Of a stretch of DNA of 10,642 bases, positions 1 through 8,065 are shown one piece after another. The DNA is from an uncultured Bacteroides sp. (GTDB lineage Bacteria > Bacteroidota > Bacteroidia > Bacteroidales > UBA11471). Position numbers and translations under genes: made by a program. How positions within the stretch are numbered: position 1 is the first letter of the stretch; each line of letters starts with the position of its first letter. The stretch lies in the NCBI GenBank assembly GCA_905210875.1, contig CAJLYN010000061.1, forward strand, positions 1-10,642, read 5' to 3'. Below the pieces are notes generated by a model. That model did no database searches. It had not been told where the DNA came from and was given only the letters and a program-made list of their open reading frames with translations.

Positions 1-431
1 GAGAGGTCGAGGCGGCCGTTGGCAAAGGCGCGTCGGGTAAATTCGCCAGGGCCGGCTCCTCGACAGCCGCTGTGTATGAGGGCCAGTATGATCTGCTGGG
101 CAATGTAGGTCGATCCGTGGCAGGATATCTCGACCGTGTCTTGTCCGGTATAGGAGTGCGGGGCACGGAAGAGAGAGACAACGACCTGGTCGAGCAAGTC
201 GCCTTCGTGGCTGTATATTTCGCCATAGGCCAGGGTGTGGGTGCGACGCTGCGAGAGGGGGTCACCCAGCCCGTTGGGGCGGAAAAGGGTGTCGACGATG
301 TCGACGGCTTTGGGGCCGCTGACACGAATGACGGCGATGCCTCCTACCCCGGGCGGTGTGGATACGGCACATATTGTATCTTGGGGCAGGCTGGTCGAGA
401 GGGTATCAGAAATTCCAGTATCGGGTGTCAT
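1..431 (-). CDS. mnmE: tRNA modification GTPase MnmE (TrmE), N-terminal part, cut by window edge
   Basis: MnmE is a GTPase that, with MnmG (GidA), installs the carboxymethylaminomethyl group on wobble uridine 34 of certain tRNAs, using a folate one-carbon unit. Translating the minus strand from the ATG at 431 gives about 143 residues. They include the family N-terminal signature: DTICAVSTPPGVGGIAVIRV near residues 18-37, then SGPKAVDI, HSYTGQDTVEISCHGS, and GPGEFTRRAFANGRLDL just before the edge. This is the N-terminal folate-binding domain; the G domain and the C-terminal Cys motif lie outside the window. The start at 431 overlaps the upstream nuclease gene by 26 nt. An in-frame ATG at 446 would add five residues (MLNHN) and raise the overlap to 41 nt. 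Neither start has a clear ribosome binding site. The overlap suggests co-transcription with the nuclease. Family assignment is very secure; the exact start is not. Confidence 0.95.
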   Translation of the reverse strand, partial: MTPDTGISDTLSTSLPQDTICAVSTPPGVGGIAVIRVSGPKAVDIVDTLFRPNGLGDPLSQRRTHTLAYGEIYSHEGDLLDQVVVSLFRAPHSYTGQDTVEISCHGSTYIAQQIILALIHSGCRGAGPGEFTRRAFANGRLDL

Positions 432-1344
432 ATTGTGATTCAACATATTGTTCTATATCGTCGGGAAGTTGGGGAAAGAAATCGATGCGGGCCCGGGTCT
501 CGACACTGTCGATGGTCACGGCATAGGTATCGAGGGGCTGACGCCGGCGTTCGCGGCAGTTTTCGAAGATGAACCCGATGCCACGGGGCGGATCGGCATA
601 GGGCGACAGCACCACTTTGTAATAGGCCGACGGTACTTTCACCCGATGCGGGCCTATGGTGGTATCGCCGGGTGAGACCAAAGGTCCGCACACAATGACT
701 ATGGCACTGTCGTTGCGGGCCCAATCGCGGATTTTGTCTTCGAGGCGTTTCCAGTCGCCCTGATTGAGCCCCGGGGTCTGCGGGCAAATGTTGGTAAGGT
801 AAAACGAATGCGACATGGCCTGGGCACTCCATCGCATATCGGCAGCGGGTGCCATGTGTCCGCGGTCGAAGCCGCTGCGGCGATAGTCTGCCAGGCAGGC
901 CTGTTTGTCGAGAGGCATGGATTCGTCGGGGCGGAAATCGTCGCGTCGGGGTACTTGGGCTTTCAGTTCGCTGCGCAGCAATTCATAGGCGACCCAGTTG
1001 GGCAGATGCCAGTCGGTATTATAAGAGAGTGTATAACCGGCATATTCGCGGGTGTAATGGGGTCGGCCATCGGAAAACGGGGCCGGTATTTCCAAGCAGT
1101 CGTAATGGGCCACCCGCGGGAATGACCTCCGGTGTGAAGGTGTTGCGTCGCGGCGGGGCCTTATCGACTCCCATCGCTCGGCGACCCACTCACTGAGCGA
1201 GAACGAGGTGGAGAGGCGTTTCTCTATCTGCTCCGTGCGATTGTAGGCCAGCCACAATATGAGGGCAAAAAACAGGAGCCCCCACAGTAAAGGGAGGCTT
1301 CGGCGCCAAAGAGAGCGTTTTTGTTTTTTGCGATTTCCCGACAT
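406..1344 (-). CDS. Membrane-anchored DNA/RNA non-specific endonuclease (NUC1/EndA family)
   Basis: This is a predicted sugar-non-specific nuclease of the beta-beta-alpha metal (Serratia nuclease/NUC1) family, 312 aa from the chosen start. The active-site motif DRGHMAPAADM is at residues 160-170, with H163 as the expected general base. The metal-binding asparagine motif NICPQ starts at N185 and is followed by LNQGDWKRLE (193-202), where E202 matches the conserved acidic residue. A basic N-terminus (residues 4-15) precedes one hydrophobic segment at about 16-33, so it is probably a signal anchor with the nuclease domain outside the cytoplasm. The frame stays open to 1461, but the extra 39 residues read through the likely promoter and look non-coding, so MSGNRKKQKR at 1344 was preferred. 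Its 3' end overlaps mnmE. Nuclease class is clear; substrate and physiological role (nucleotide scavenging, DNA uptake or interbacterial effect) cannot be read from sequence. No immunity-like gene lies beside it. Confidence 0.9.
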   Translation of the reverse strand: MSGNRKKQKRSLWRRSLPLLWGLLFFALILWLAYNRTEQIEKRLSTSFSLSEWVAERWESIRPRRDATPSHRRSFPRVAHYDCLEIPAPFSDGRPHYTREYAGYTLSYNTDWHLPNWVAYELLRSELKAQVPRRDDFRPDESMPLDKQACLADYRRSGFDRGHMAPAADMRWSAQAMSHSFYLTNICPQTPGLNQGDWKRLEDKIRDWARNDSAIVIVCGPLVSPGDTTIGPHRVKVPSAYYKVVLSPYADPPRGIGFIFENCRERRRQPLDTYAVTIDSVETRARIDFFPQLPDDIEQYVESQYDTRYWNF

Positions 1345-1368
1345 ACTGTTTTTGTCTGTTTGCGGGTA

Positions 1369-1376
1369 CAAATGTA
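1369..1376 (-). promoter_or_regulatory. Candidate Bacteroidota -7 element for the nuclease-mnmE unit
   Basis: The minus strand reads TACATTTG, an exact match to the TAnnTTTG -7 consensus, about 25 bp before the nuclease start at 1344. No matching -33 TTTG sits at the usual 19-21 bp, so support is partial. The element lies inside the small dyad GTACAAATGTAC (1366-1377). Confidence 0.45.
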
Positions 1377-1388
1377 CGTTTTTTTGCG

Positions 1389-1396
1389 TATCTTTG
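1389..1396 (+). promoter_or_regulatory. Candidate Bacteroidota -7 element for pepT
   Basis: TATCTTTG matches the TAnnTTTG consensus on the plus strand, 84-111 bp before the two possible pepT starts. The nearest upstream TTTG (1359-1362) is 26 bp away, longer than the usual spacing, so the -33 part is weak. It lies back-to-back with the minus-strand element at 1369-1376, forming a compact divergent promoter region. Confidence 0.5.
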
Positions 1397-1479
1397 TTTG
1401 TTGAGACAAAAGAAAGGTCGATTCTCCGGCTTCCGATGCAGGAAGCGGGTGGTTCCGACATCGTTTTTAACCCGAATTA

Positions 1480-2730
1480 ATGCCTATTACAAAAACCGAT
1501 TTTACAATGGAAAGTCTTGTCAAACGTTTTCTTCACTATGTAAGTTTCGATACCCAATCGGACGAACTGACCAATATGACGCCCAGTACACCAGGGCAAA
1601 TGTTCTTTGCCAAAGAGCTGGAAAAGGAGTTGCGCCACATAGGGCTCACCGATATTTCGCTCGACGATAACGGCTACCTGATGGCGACACTTCCTGCCAA
1701 CTGCGAGAAAGAACTGCCCACGATAGGGTTCATTGCCCACCTCGACACAAGCCCCGACTGCTCGGGACGAAAAGTTTCGCCACGTATCGTCGAGAAATAC
1801 GACGGCAGCGACATTGTACTCTGCGCCGAAGAGAATGTGGTGCTGCGTCCCGATGAATTTCCCGAACTGCTGCACTATACCGGTCAGGACCTCATCGTTA
1901 CCGACGGCAAGACACTGCTGGGTGCTGACGACAAGGCCGGTGTGGCCGAAATCGTGTCGGCCATGGAGCATCTTATCTCCCACCCCGAAATCAAACACGG
2001 AAAGATACGCATCGCCTTCACGCCCGACGAGGAGATAGGACAAGGAGCCGACCATTTCGACGTGAAACGTTTCGGAGCCAAATGGGCCTATACGATGGAC
2101 GGTGGCGAAATCAGCGAACTCGAATATGAAAACTTCAACGCCGCCGTGGCCCGCATCACCTTCAAGGGTCGCAACGTACACCCGGGTTATGCCAAACACA
2201 AGATGATCAACTCGCTGCGTGTTGCCGTTCAATATGCCATCATGCTGCCCCGCTGGGAAACACCCGAACACACCGAAGGCTACGAAGGTTTCTACCATCT
2301 GGTTTCGTGCGAAGGCAGTGTCGAAAAGACCACGTTCAGCTACATTATCCGCGACCACGACCGTGACCGCTTCGAACGTCGCAAGAAAGAGTTTGAACAC
2401 CTCGTGCGGAAAATCAATAAGGAGTTCCCCGACTGTGCCAGCCTCGACATCAAAGACCAATACTACAACATGCGCGAGAAAATCGAGCCGGTCATGTTCA
2501 TTGTCGACCTTGCCGAAGAGGCCATGAGAAACGTGGGCGTAACCCCCGTTGTCGTTCCCGTGCGCGGAGGTACCGACGGAGCCCGGCTGTCGTTTGAGGG
2601 GCTCCCCTGCCCCAACATCTTTGCCGGCGGACTCAATTTCCACGGACGTTACGAATTCATACCTATCCCCTCGATGGTGAAGGCCCGCGACGTGATTGTA
2701 GAGATAGCCCGCTTGGTAGCCGAGAAATAA
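1480..2730 (+). CDS. pepT: Peptidase T (tripeptide aminopeptidase, M20 family)
   Basis: PepT is a cytoplasmic dinuclear-zinc aminopeptidase that removes the N-terminal residue from tripeptides, in the last steps of peptide breakdown. All expected zinc and catalytic positions are visible in the 416-aa product: H87 and D89 in IAHLDTSPD, the bridging aspartate in LLGADDKAG (147-154), E184/E185 in TPDEEIG, D207 in YTMDGGE, and H388 in NFHGRYEF. The conserved [18 protein letters not shown] and [12 protein letters not shown] blocks are also present, and the length matches the family. The first ATG (1480) gives MPITKTDFT before the conserved region. The second, at 1507, gives [12 protein letters not shown], which lines up with the start of E. 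coli PepT and has an A/T-rich leader, so the true start may be 1507. The gene ends just before a strong terminator, so it is probably monocistronic or only partly linked to miaA. Confidence 0.96.
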   Translation: MPITKTDFTMESLVKRFLHYVSFDTQSDELTNMTPSTPGQMFFAKELEKELRHIGLTDISLDDNGYLMATLPANCEKELPTIGFIAHLDTSPDCSGRKVSPRIVEKYDGSDIVLCAEENVVLRPDEFPELLHYTGQDLIVTDGKTLLGADDKAGVAEIVSAMEHLISHPEIKHGKIRIAFTPDEEIGQGADHFDVKRFGAKWAYTMDGGEISELEYENFNAAVARITFKGRNVHPGYAKHKMINSLRVAVQYAIMLPRWETPEHTEGYEGFYHLVSCEGSVEKTTFSYIIRDHDRDRFERRKKEFEHLVRKINKEFPDCASLDIKDQYYNMREKIEPVMFIVDLAEEAMRNVGVTPVVVPVRGGTDGARLSFEGLPCPNIFAGGLNFHGRYEFIPIPSMVKARDVIVEIARLVAEK

Positions 2731-2741
2731 TCCCGACATTC

Positions 2742-2789
2742 AAGGAGGGAGGAGGTCGTCGCCACCGAAGGCCTCCCCCCTCCTTTTTT
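2742..2789 (+). terminator. Rho-independent terminator after pepT
   Basis: A 14-bp stem with a single mismatch is formed by AAGGAGGGAGGAGG (2742-2755) and CCTCCCCCCTCCTT (2772-2785), with a 16-nt loop. It is followed directly by a T run to 2789. It starts 11 bp after the pepT stop codon and 32 bp before the miaA start, so miaA must rely on read-through or a poorly matching promoter downstream. Confidence 0.85.
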
Positions 2790-2820
2790 CAAATGTATCT
2801 CCCGCCCTGCGCCGCTATTC

Positions 2821-3726
2821 ATGAAAAAAAGTCTCATCGTACTTTTGGGCCCCACGGCCGTAGGAAAAACCGAGTTGAGCCTGCAACTGGCCGAACGACT
2901 GGGGTGTCCCATCATCTCGGCCGACAGCCGCCAGTTCTATCGCGACATGACGATAGGCACGGCCGCCCCCCTGCCCGAGCAGTTGGCCCGTGTGCCCCAC
3001 TACTTCATCGGCACACTCGCCCTCACCGACTATTATAGTGCCGCCTGCTACGAAGAGGAGGCAATGGTCCTCATGCAGGAGCTGTTTGCCCATCACGACA
3101 CGCTGCTGCTCACCGGCGGCTCAATGATGTATATCGATGCCGTGTGCAACGGCATCGACGAGATACCCACCATCAGCGAGGAGGTGCGCCGTACCGTGGT
3201 AACCCAATATGAGGAAGAGGGTCTCGACGTTCTGCTCGAAGAACTGCAACGGCTCGACCCCGACTTCTACGAAGAGGTCGACCGCCGGAATCCCAAACGG
3301 GTGATACACGCCGTAGAAATATGCCGCATGACGGGCCGCCCCTACTCCTCGCTACGCACCAACGCCAGGAAAGAGCGGCCGTTCGACATCGTAAAGATAG
3401 GCCTCACCCGACCGCGGGAGGAACTATACGAGCGCATCAACAGCCGGGTCGACGCCATGATGCACGACGGGCTCGAAGCCGAAGCCCGCAGGCTCTACCC
3501 CTACCGCCACCTCAACGCGCTCAACACGGTGGGATATAAAGAGATGTTTGCCTACTTCGACGGCACATACGACCTGCCCACGGCTGTCGAAAAGATAAAG
3601 CGCAACACGCGGGTCTACTCGCGCAAACAGATGACGTGGTTCCGGCGCGACGATTCCATCGTGTGGTTCACGCCCGACGACCGCTTGAAACTGTTTGCCT
3701 ACGTCGAGAAACGGCTGCACGAATAG
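2821..3726 (+). CDS. miaA: tRNA dimethylallyltransferase MiaA
   Basis: MiaA (EC 2.5.1.75) transfers a dimethylallyl group from DMAPP to N6 of adenosine 37 next to the anticodon of tRNAs that read codons starting with U. The 301-aa product has the P-loop GPTAVGKT at residues 10-17, the catalytic ADSRQFY block at 34-40 (D35), a GGSMMY substrate-channel motif at 99-104, the [11 protein letters not shown] block at 157-167, and the late TVGYKE motif. Length and motif order are normal for the family. The [10 protein letters not shown] variant of the usual GTAKP stretch is one I recall from other Bacteroidales MiaA proteins. Members of this phylum often carry a second miaA copy; whether this one does cannot be seen here. 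The ATG sits 94 bp past the pepT stop with a strong terminator between. I find no clear -7 box in that gap. Confidence 0.97.
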   Translation: MKKSLIVLLGPTAVGKTELSLQLAERLGCPIISADSRQFYRDMTIGTAAPLPEQLARVPHYFIGTLALTDYYSAACYEEEAMVLMQELFAHHDTLLLTGGSMMYIDAVCNGIDEIPTISEEVRRTVVTQYEEEGLDVLLEELQRLDPDFYEEVDRRNPKRVIHAVEICRMTGRPYSSLRTNARKERPFDIVKIGLTRPREELYERINSRVDAMMHDGLEAEARRLYPYRHLNALNTVGYKEMFAYFDGTYDLPTAVEKIKRNTRVYSRKQMTWFRRDDSIVWFTPDDRLKLFAYVEKRLHE

Positions 3727-3754
3727 GCAAACCTCCCCGCCCCTACATGAAATA

Positions 3755-3790
3755 CAAAAGCGCCGCACAGAGGACTGTGCGGTGCTTTTG
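3755..3790. terminator. Bidirectional terminator between miaA and the DUF4293 gene
   Basis: A 16-bp stem (CAAAAGCGCCGCACAG at 3755-3770 with CTGTGCGGTGCTTTTG at 3775-3790) closes on a four-base AGGA loop. The only non-Watson-Crick pair is one G-T. The A-rich left arm and T-rich right arm provide a T run in either direction. It lies between the convergent stops of miaA (3726) and the minus-strand gene ending at 3812, so it can serve both. Confidence 0.9.
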
Positions 3791-3811
3791 CTGTACGAAG
3801 TTTTACGGCGG

Positions 3812-4267
3812 TCAACGCAAACGGTCGGCCGAACGTACGAGACGTTCGTCGGCCCGTATGCGCCGATAGGCAATGAAATTTAGCACCAAAGCCGCAACCG
3901 GCATGGACAGTGCTGCCTGCCATTGCAGACTCTCTCCATTAACGGCCAGGTAATAGACATATATACCCACTATTACATAAAAAGCAATAAGTAAGAATGT
4001 GATAAAATAGCATACCTTCATTTGCAACGGGCGATTGCGGAAGAGAAATATGTCTATAAACGCCAGTAAGGCTGCCAATGCAGTTACGATGGTGAGCGGC
4101 CACACATCAAAAGGAGGTTTTGCATCGTCACCCGGATTATAGACCCCCACGGCCGATATAGTCAGCGGTTCTTCCGGTGTAATAATGGTAACCAAAGGCA
4201 TGAACATACACGTTGCCACCAATGCAGCCGCAAGAAAAAGATATACCGATTGTAATCTCTGTATCAT
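3812..4267 (-). CDS. DUF4293 family four-helix membrane protein
   Basis: This is a small integral membrane protein (151 aa) of unknown function. It begins MIQRLQSVYLFLAA and has four hydrophobic segments at about residues 8-28, 57-76, 84-107 and 117-134. A polar loop of about 28 residues separates the first two, and a basic C-terminal tail ends RRIRADERLVRSADRLR. The start, the four-helix layout and the tail with its DE.LVRS.DRLR pattern match what I recall of DUF4293, a family found mainly in Bacteroidota. The assignment is from memory, not a search. The gene lies 52 bp downstream of dapA on the same strand with no terminator or good -7 box between, so it is probably the last gene of the ligA-dapA run. 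No catalytic motif is visible and I assign no function. Confidence 0.8.
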   Translation of the reverse strand: MIQRLQSVYLFLAAALVATCMFMPLVTIITPEEPLTISAVGVYNPGDDAKPPFDVWPLTIVTALAALLAFIDIFLFRNRPLQMKVCYFITFLLIAFYVIVGIYVYYLAVNGESLQWQAALSMPVAALVLNFIAYRRIRADERLVRSADRLR

Positions 4268-4319
4268 AGTTGTAGTTTTTTAGGATAAACATTATATGAG
4301 GTGAACGGTTCGAATAGTA

Positions 4320-5213
4320 TTAGCAAACAATATTGAGTTTCTGCAACACGTCACGTATTTTCTCATAAGTAGTGATGCGTGTAGGAACCAACGGGAGTCG
4401 TAACTGGTTCTCGATATATCCCATGGCATGAAGGAGGCATTTCACTCCGGCGGGATTTCCATCGACAAAGAGAAGGCTGAAAAGCTCGGTAAAGCGGTGA
4501 TGTATCGTCAGTGCCGAAGCATAGTCGCCGTTGAGGGCGAGACGCACCATACGGCTGAACTCACGGGGAAAGGCATTTCCGATGACCGAGATAACGCCCA
4601 CTGCTCCAAGGGTGATGAGCGGGAAAGTGATGCCGTCGTCGCCCGAGATAACCATGAAGTCGGCTGGCTTGTTCTTGATGATATCGTCCATCTGAGTAAT
4701 ATTTCCCGAAGCCTCCTTGATGGCCACGATGTTGTCAAAATCGCGGGCCAGGCGCAACGTGGTCTCGGCAGTCATATTTACCCCTGTGCGTCCGGGCACG
4801 TTGTAGAGAATAACAGGGAGCTTGGTAGCCGTAGCTATGGCCTTGTAGTGCTGGTATATTCCCTCTTGTGAAGGCTTGTTGTAATAAGGTACTACCGAAA
4901 GTATGGCGTTAACACCATCAAAGTTACCGGTTTTCAGAGCCTCAACAATGGCTCTTGTATTGTTGCCTCCCATACCCAAAACGATGGGTACACGACCGGC
5001 AACTTTTTCAATGACAAAAGCACGTACCTGCGCTTTCTCTTCTTCGGTGAGTGTAGGTGTCTCGGCCGTTGTTCCCAACACGACGAGATAATCTATGCCA
5101 TTCTGTATCTGATATTCGATAAGGCGGGCCAATGCCTGAAAATCGATTGTTTCGTCTTCATGGAAAGGTGTGATGAGGGCAACGCCCATGCCTTTTAGAT
5201 TGATTTGTGCCAT
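4320..5213 (-). CDS. dapA: 4-hydroxy-tetrahydrodipicolinate synthase DapA
   Basis: DapA condenses pyruvate with L-aspartate semialdehyde, the first committed step of the diaminopimelate/lysine pathway, which feeds peptidoglycan. The 297-aa TIM-barrel protein has the TT pair at T48-T49 in LGTTAETPTL, Y110 in VVPYYNKP, Y137 and R142 in LYNVPGRTG, and the Schiff-base lysine K166 in AIKEASGN. These correspond to T44/T45, Y107, Y133, R138 and K161 of the E. coli enzyme. GDDGITFPLITLGAVGVISV further along is also typical. Length is normal and all key residues are present. The gene follows the DUF6913-like gene by 35 bp. A possible promoter sits across the end of that upstream gene, so expression may come both from ligA read-through and locally. 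Confidence 0.97.
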   Translation of the reverse strand: MAQINLKGMGVALITPFHEDETIDFQALARLIEYQIQNGIDYLVVLGTTAETPTLTEEEKAQVRAFVIEKVAGRVPIVLGMGGNNTRAIVEALKTGNFDGVNAILSVVPYYNKPSQEGIYQHYKAIATATKLPVILYNVPGRTGVNMTAETTLRLARDFDNIVAIKEASGNITQMDDIIKNKPADFMVISGDDGITFPLITLGAVGVISVIGNAFPREFSRMVRLALNGDYASALTIHHRFTELFSLLFVDGNPAGVKCLLHAMGYIENQLRLPLVPTRITTYEKIRDVLQKLNIVC

Positions 5214-5243
5214 ATTATAGTGTTGTGCCTATTTTTTCGGCGG

Positions 5244-5275
5244 TAAAATTACGAATTATTATTTTTTGCAGCAAT
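5244..5275 (-). promoter_or_regulatory. Possible local dapA promoter
   Basis: On the minus strand ATTG (5275-5272) is followed after exactly 20 bp by TAATTTTA (5251-5244). This resembles the TTTG-N19-21-TAnnTTTG promoter with one base off in each element. It overlaps the last codons of the upstream gene and ends 30 bp before the dapA ATG. The spacing is right but the match is imperfect. Confidence 0.35.
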
Positions 5276-5794
5276 ATTCTTCCAATAAAACAGCATATTT
5301 TGCAACAAGCCATCGACAGTTGTCTTTTCCGGCTCTAATTGCAGCATAATGTCGGCAGGAACAAGAGCATTCTTTTGTAATCCGAGGCGCATCGGGGCCC
5401 GACTGCGTGCGGCCAAACAGGCGACAGGAAGCGGGTCGTCGAGCGTGAGATCGAGCAATACATCGGCAGGCAAAGACTCGAAAGTGTGGAGTATCTCGGG
5501 GCGCGGACGGGTGTGACCCCGATAGAGGTCGGAAAGCGATATTTCTACCAAATCAATTCCCGGAGCCGAAAACGGAGCACCAGATGATGGCGTCAGAGAG
5601 AAATGATACATGACGACCTTCTTTCCTTCTCGGCCCATTGCCTGCAAAAGTGGAAGAGCCAGCCGAGCATCGGGACCTGCGGCCAGAACGGCTATCGTCA
5701 AGGCTTCACGATAAGGAACAAAACGTTGTTTCCTTGTCTTGCGGCTACGAGAGGAACGACGATGTATCGATTTCAAGGTTAGATATTTCCACAT
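5249..5794 (-). CDS. Conserved hypothetical protein, DUF6913-like
   Basis: This is an uncharacterised soluble protein of 181 aa. A strongly basic stretch at residues 12-24 (RRSSRSRKTRKQR) leads into an alternating hydrophobic core: EALTIAVLAAG around 30-40, KKVVMYHFSL around 58-67, and DVLLDLTLDDPLPVACLAAR in the second half, then a region with RLGLQKNAL. The pattern of short beta strands and helices suggests a small alpha/beta fold. The DLLIDL-type strand followed by a helix reminds me of DUF6913, a Bacteroidota family, but this is recall, not a search. There is no signal peptide, membrane segment or recognisable catalytic motif. The ATG follows the ligA stop by 12 bp, so the two genes are almost certainly co-transcribed. 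A basic N-terminus could bind nucleic acid or ribosomes, but that is only a guess. Confidence 0.85.
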   Translation of the reverse strand: MWKYLTLKSIHRRSSRSRKTRKQRFVPYREALTIAVLAAGPDARLALPLLQAMGREGKKVVMYHFSLTPSSGAPFSAPGIDLVEISLSDLYRGHTRPRPEILHTFESLPADVLLDLTLDDPLPVACLAARSRAPMRLGLQKNALVPADIMLQLEPEKTTVDGLLQNMLFYWKNIAAKNNNS

Positions 5795-5806
5795 GGACTT
5801 TCGATT

Positions 5807-7825
<2,019 letters not shown>

Positions 7826-7826
7826 T

Positions 7827-7842
7827 TATCTTTGCAAAGATA
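7827..7842 (-). promoter_or_regulatory. ligA -7 element inside a perfect 16-bp palindrome
   Basis: The sequence TATCTTTGCAAAGATA is its own reverse complement, so both strands carry an exact TAnnTTTG box (minus 7842-7835, plus 7827-7834). The minus-strand copy is correctly placed for ligA, whose ATG is at 7816. The start of transcription would fall inside the palindrome, giving a leader of roughly 12 nt. The plus-strand copy has no gene to drive for about 1.7 kb. A good -33 TTTG is not seen at 19-21 bp. Confidence 0.6.
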
Positions 7843-8065
7843 CCATAAAAAAGTAAGAAACGGAAGAGTCGTCCGAGAGAATATCGACGTTTGTAAAGGA
7901 TTCCCGCCACCAAACATCCTACCAGAATGAGCATACAAAAATCATTTTATATTTTCTTAAAATCTGACCGACGAGCCGACTAAACAGGCAACCGTCTACG
8001 GCAGAGATTGCCGACCGTCGATACGAAGGCTCTCACACCAAGAAATGAAATCAATGATATGACGG
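7843..8065. other. Intergenic spacer between ligA and the porin gene
   Basis: About 220 bp without a credible gene. It holds repeated GACCG/CGGTC words: TCTGACCG at 7963-7970 pairs with CGGTCAGA at 8063-8070, and GACCGTC at 8013-8019 pairs with GACGGTC at 8061-8067. An A/T-rich stretch covers about 7937-7962. In the porin direction the outer arm runs into this A/T-rich stretch, so a loose terminator-like or structured 3' end is possible, but I see no compact stem with a T run. The remainder shows nothing recognisable. Confidence 0.4.

Noticed and set aside
72..572. Open frame on the plus strand at the left edge
   Set aside because: It is antisense to mnmE and the nuclease end. The minus-strand reading gives the unmistakable MnmE N-terminus.
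1345..1461. N-terminal extension of the nuclease frame by 39 codons
   Set aside because: It reads through the likely promoter and a low-complexity A/T-rich stretch, and it would put a long polar segment before the signal anchor.
1477..2739. A 420-codon open frame on the minus strand covering all of pepT
   Set aside because: It is codon-for-codon antisense to pepT. It stays open because pepT uses no TTA, CTA or TCA codons, which would be stops on the other strand. Its translation shows no recognisable motif, while pepT has all PepT active-site residues.
2790..2797. A TACATTTG -7 box on the minus strand, facing the end of pepT
   Set aside because: It has no -33 partner or gene to drive and lies directly against the pepT terminator. 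An 8-bp match with two free positions is expected by chance in 10 kb.
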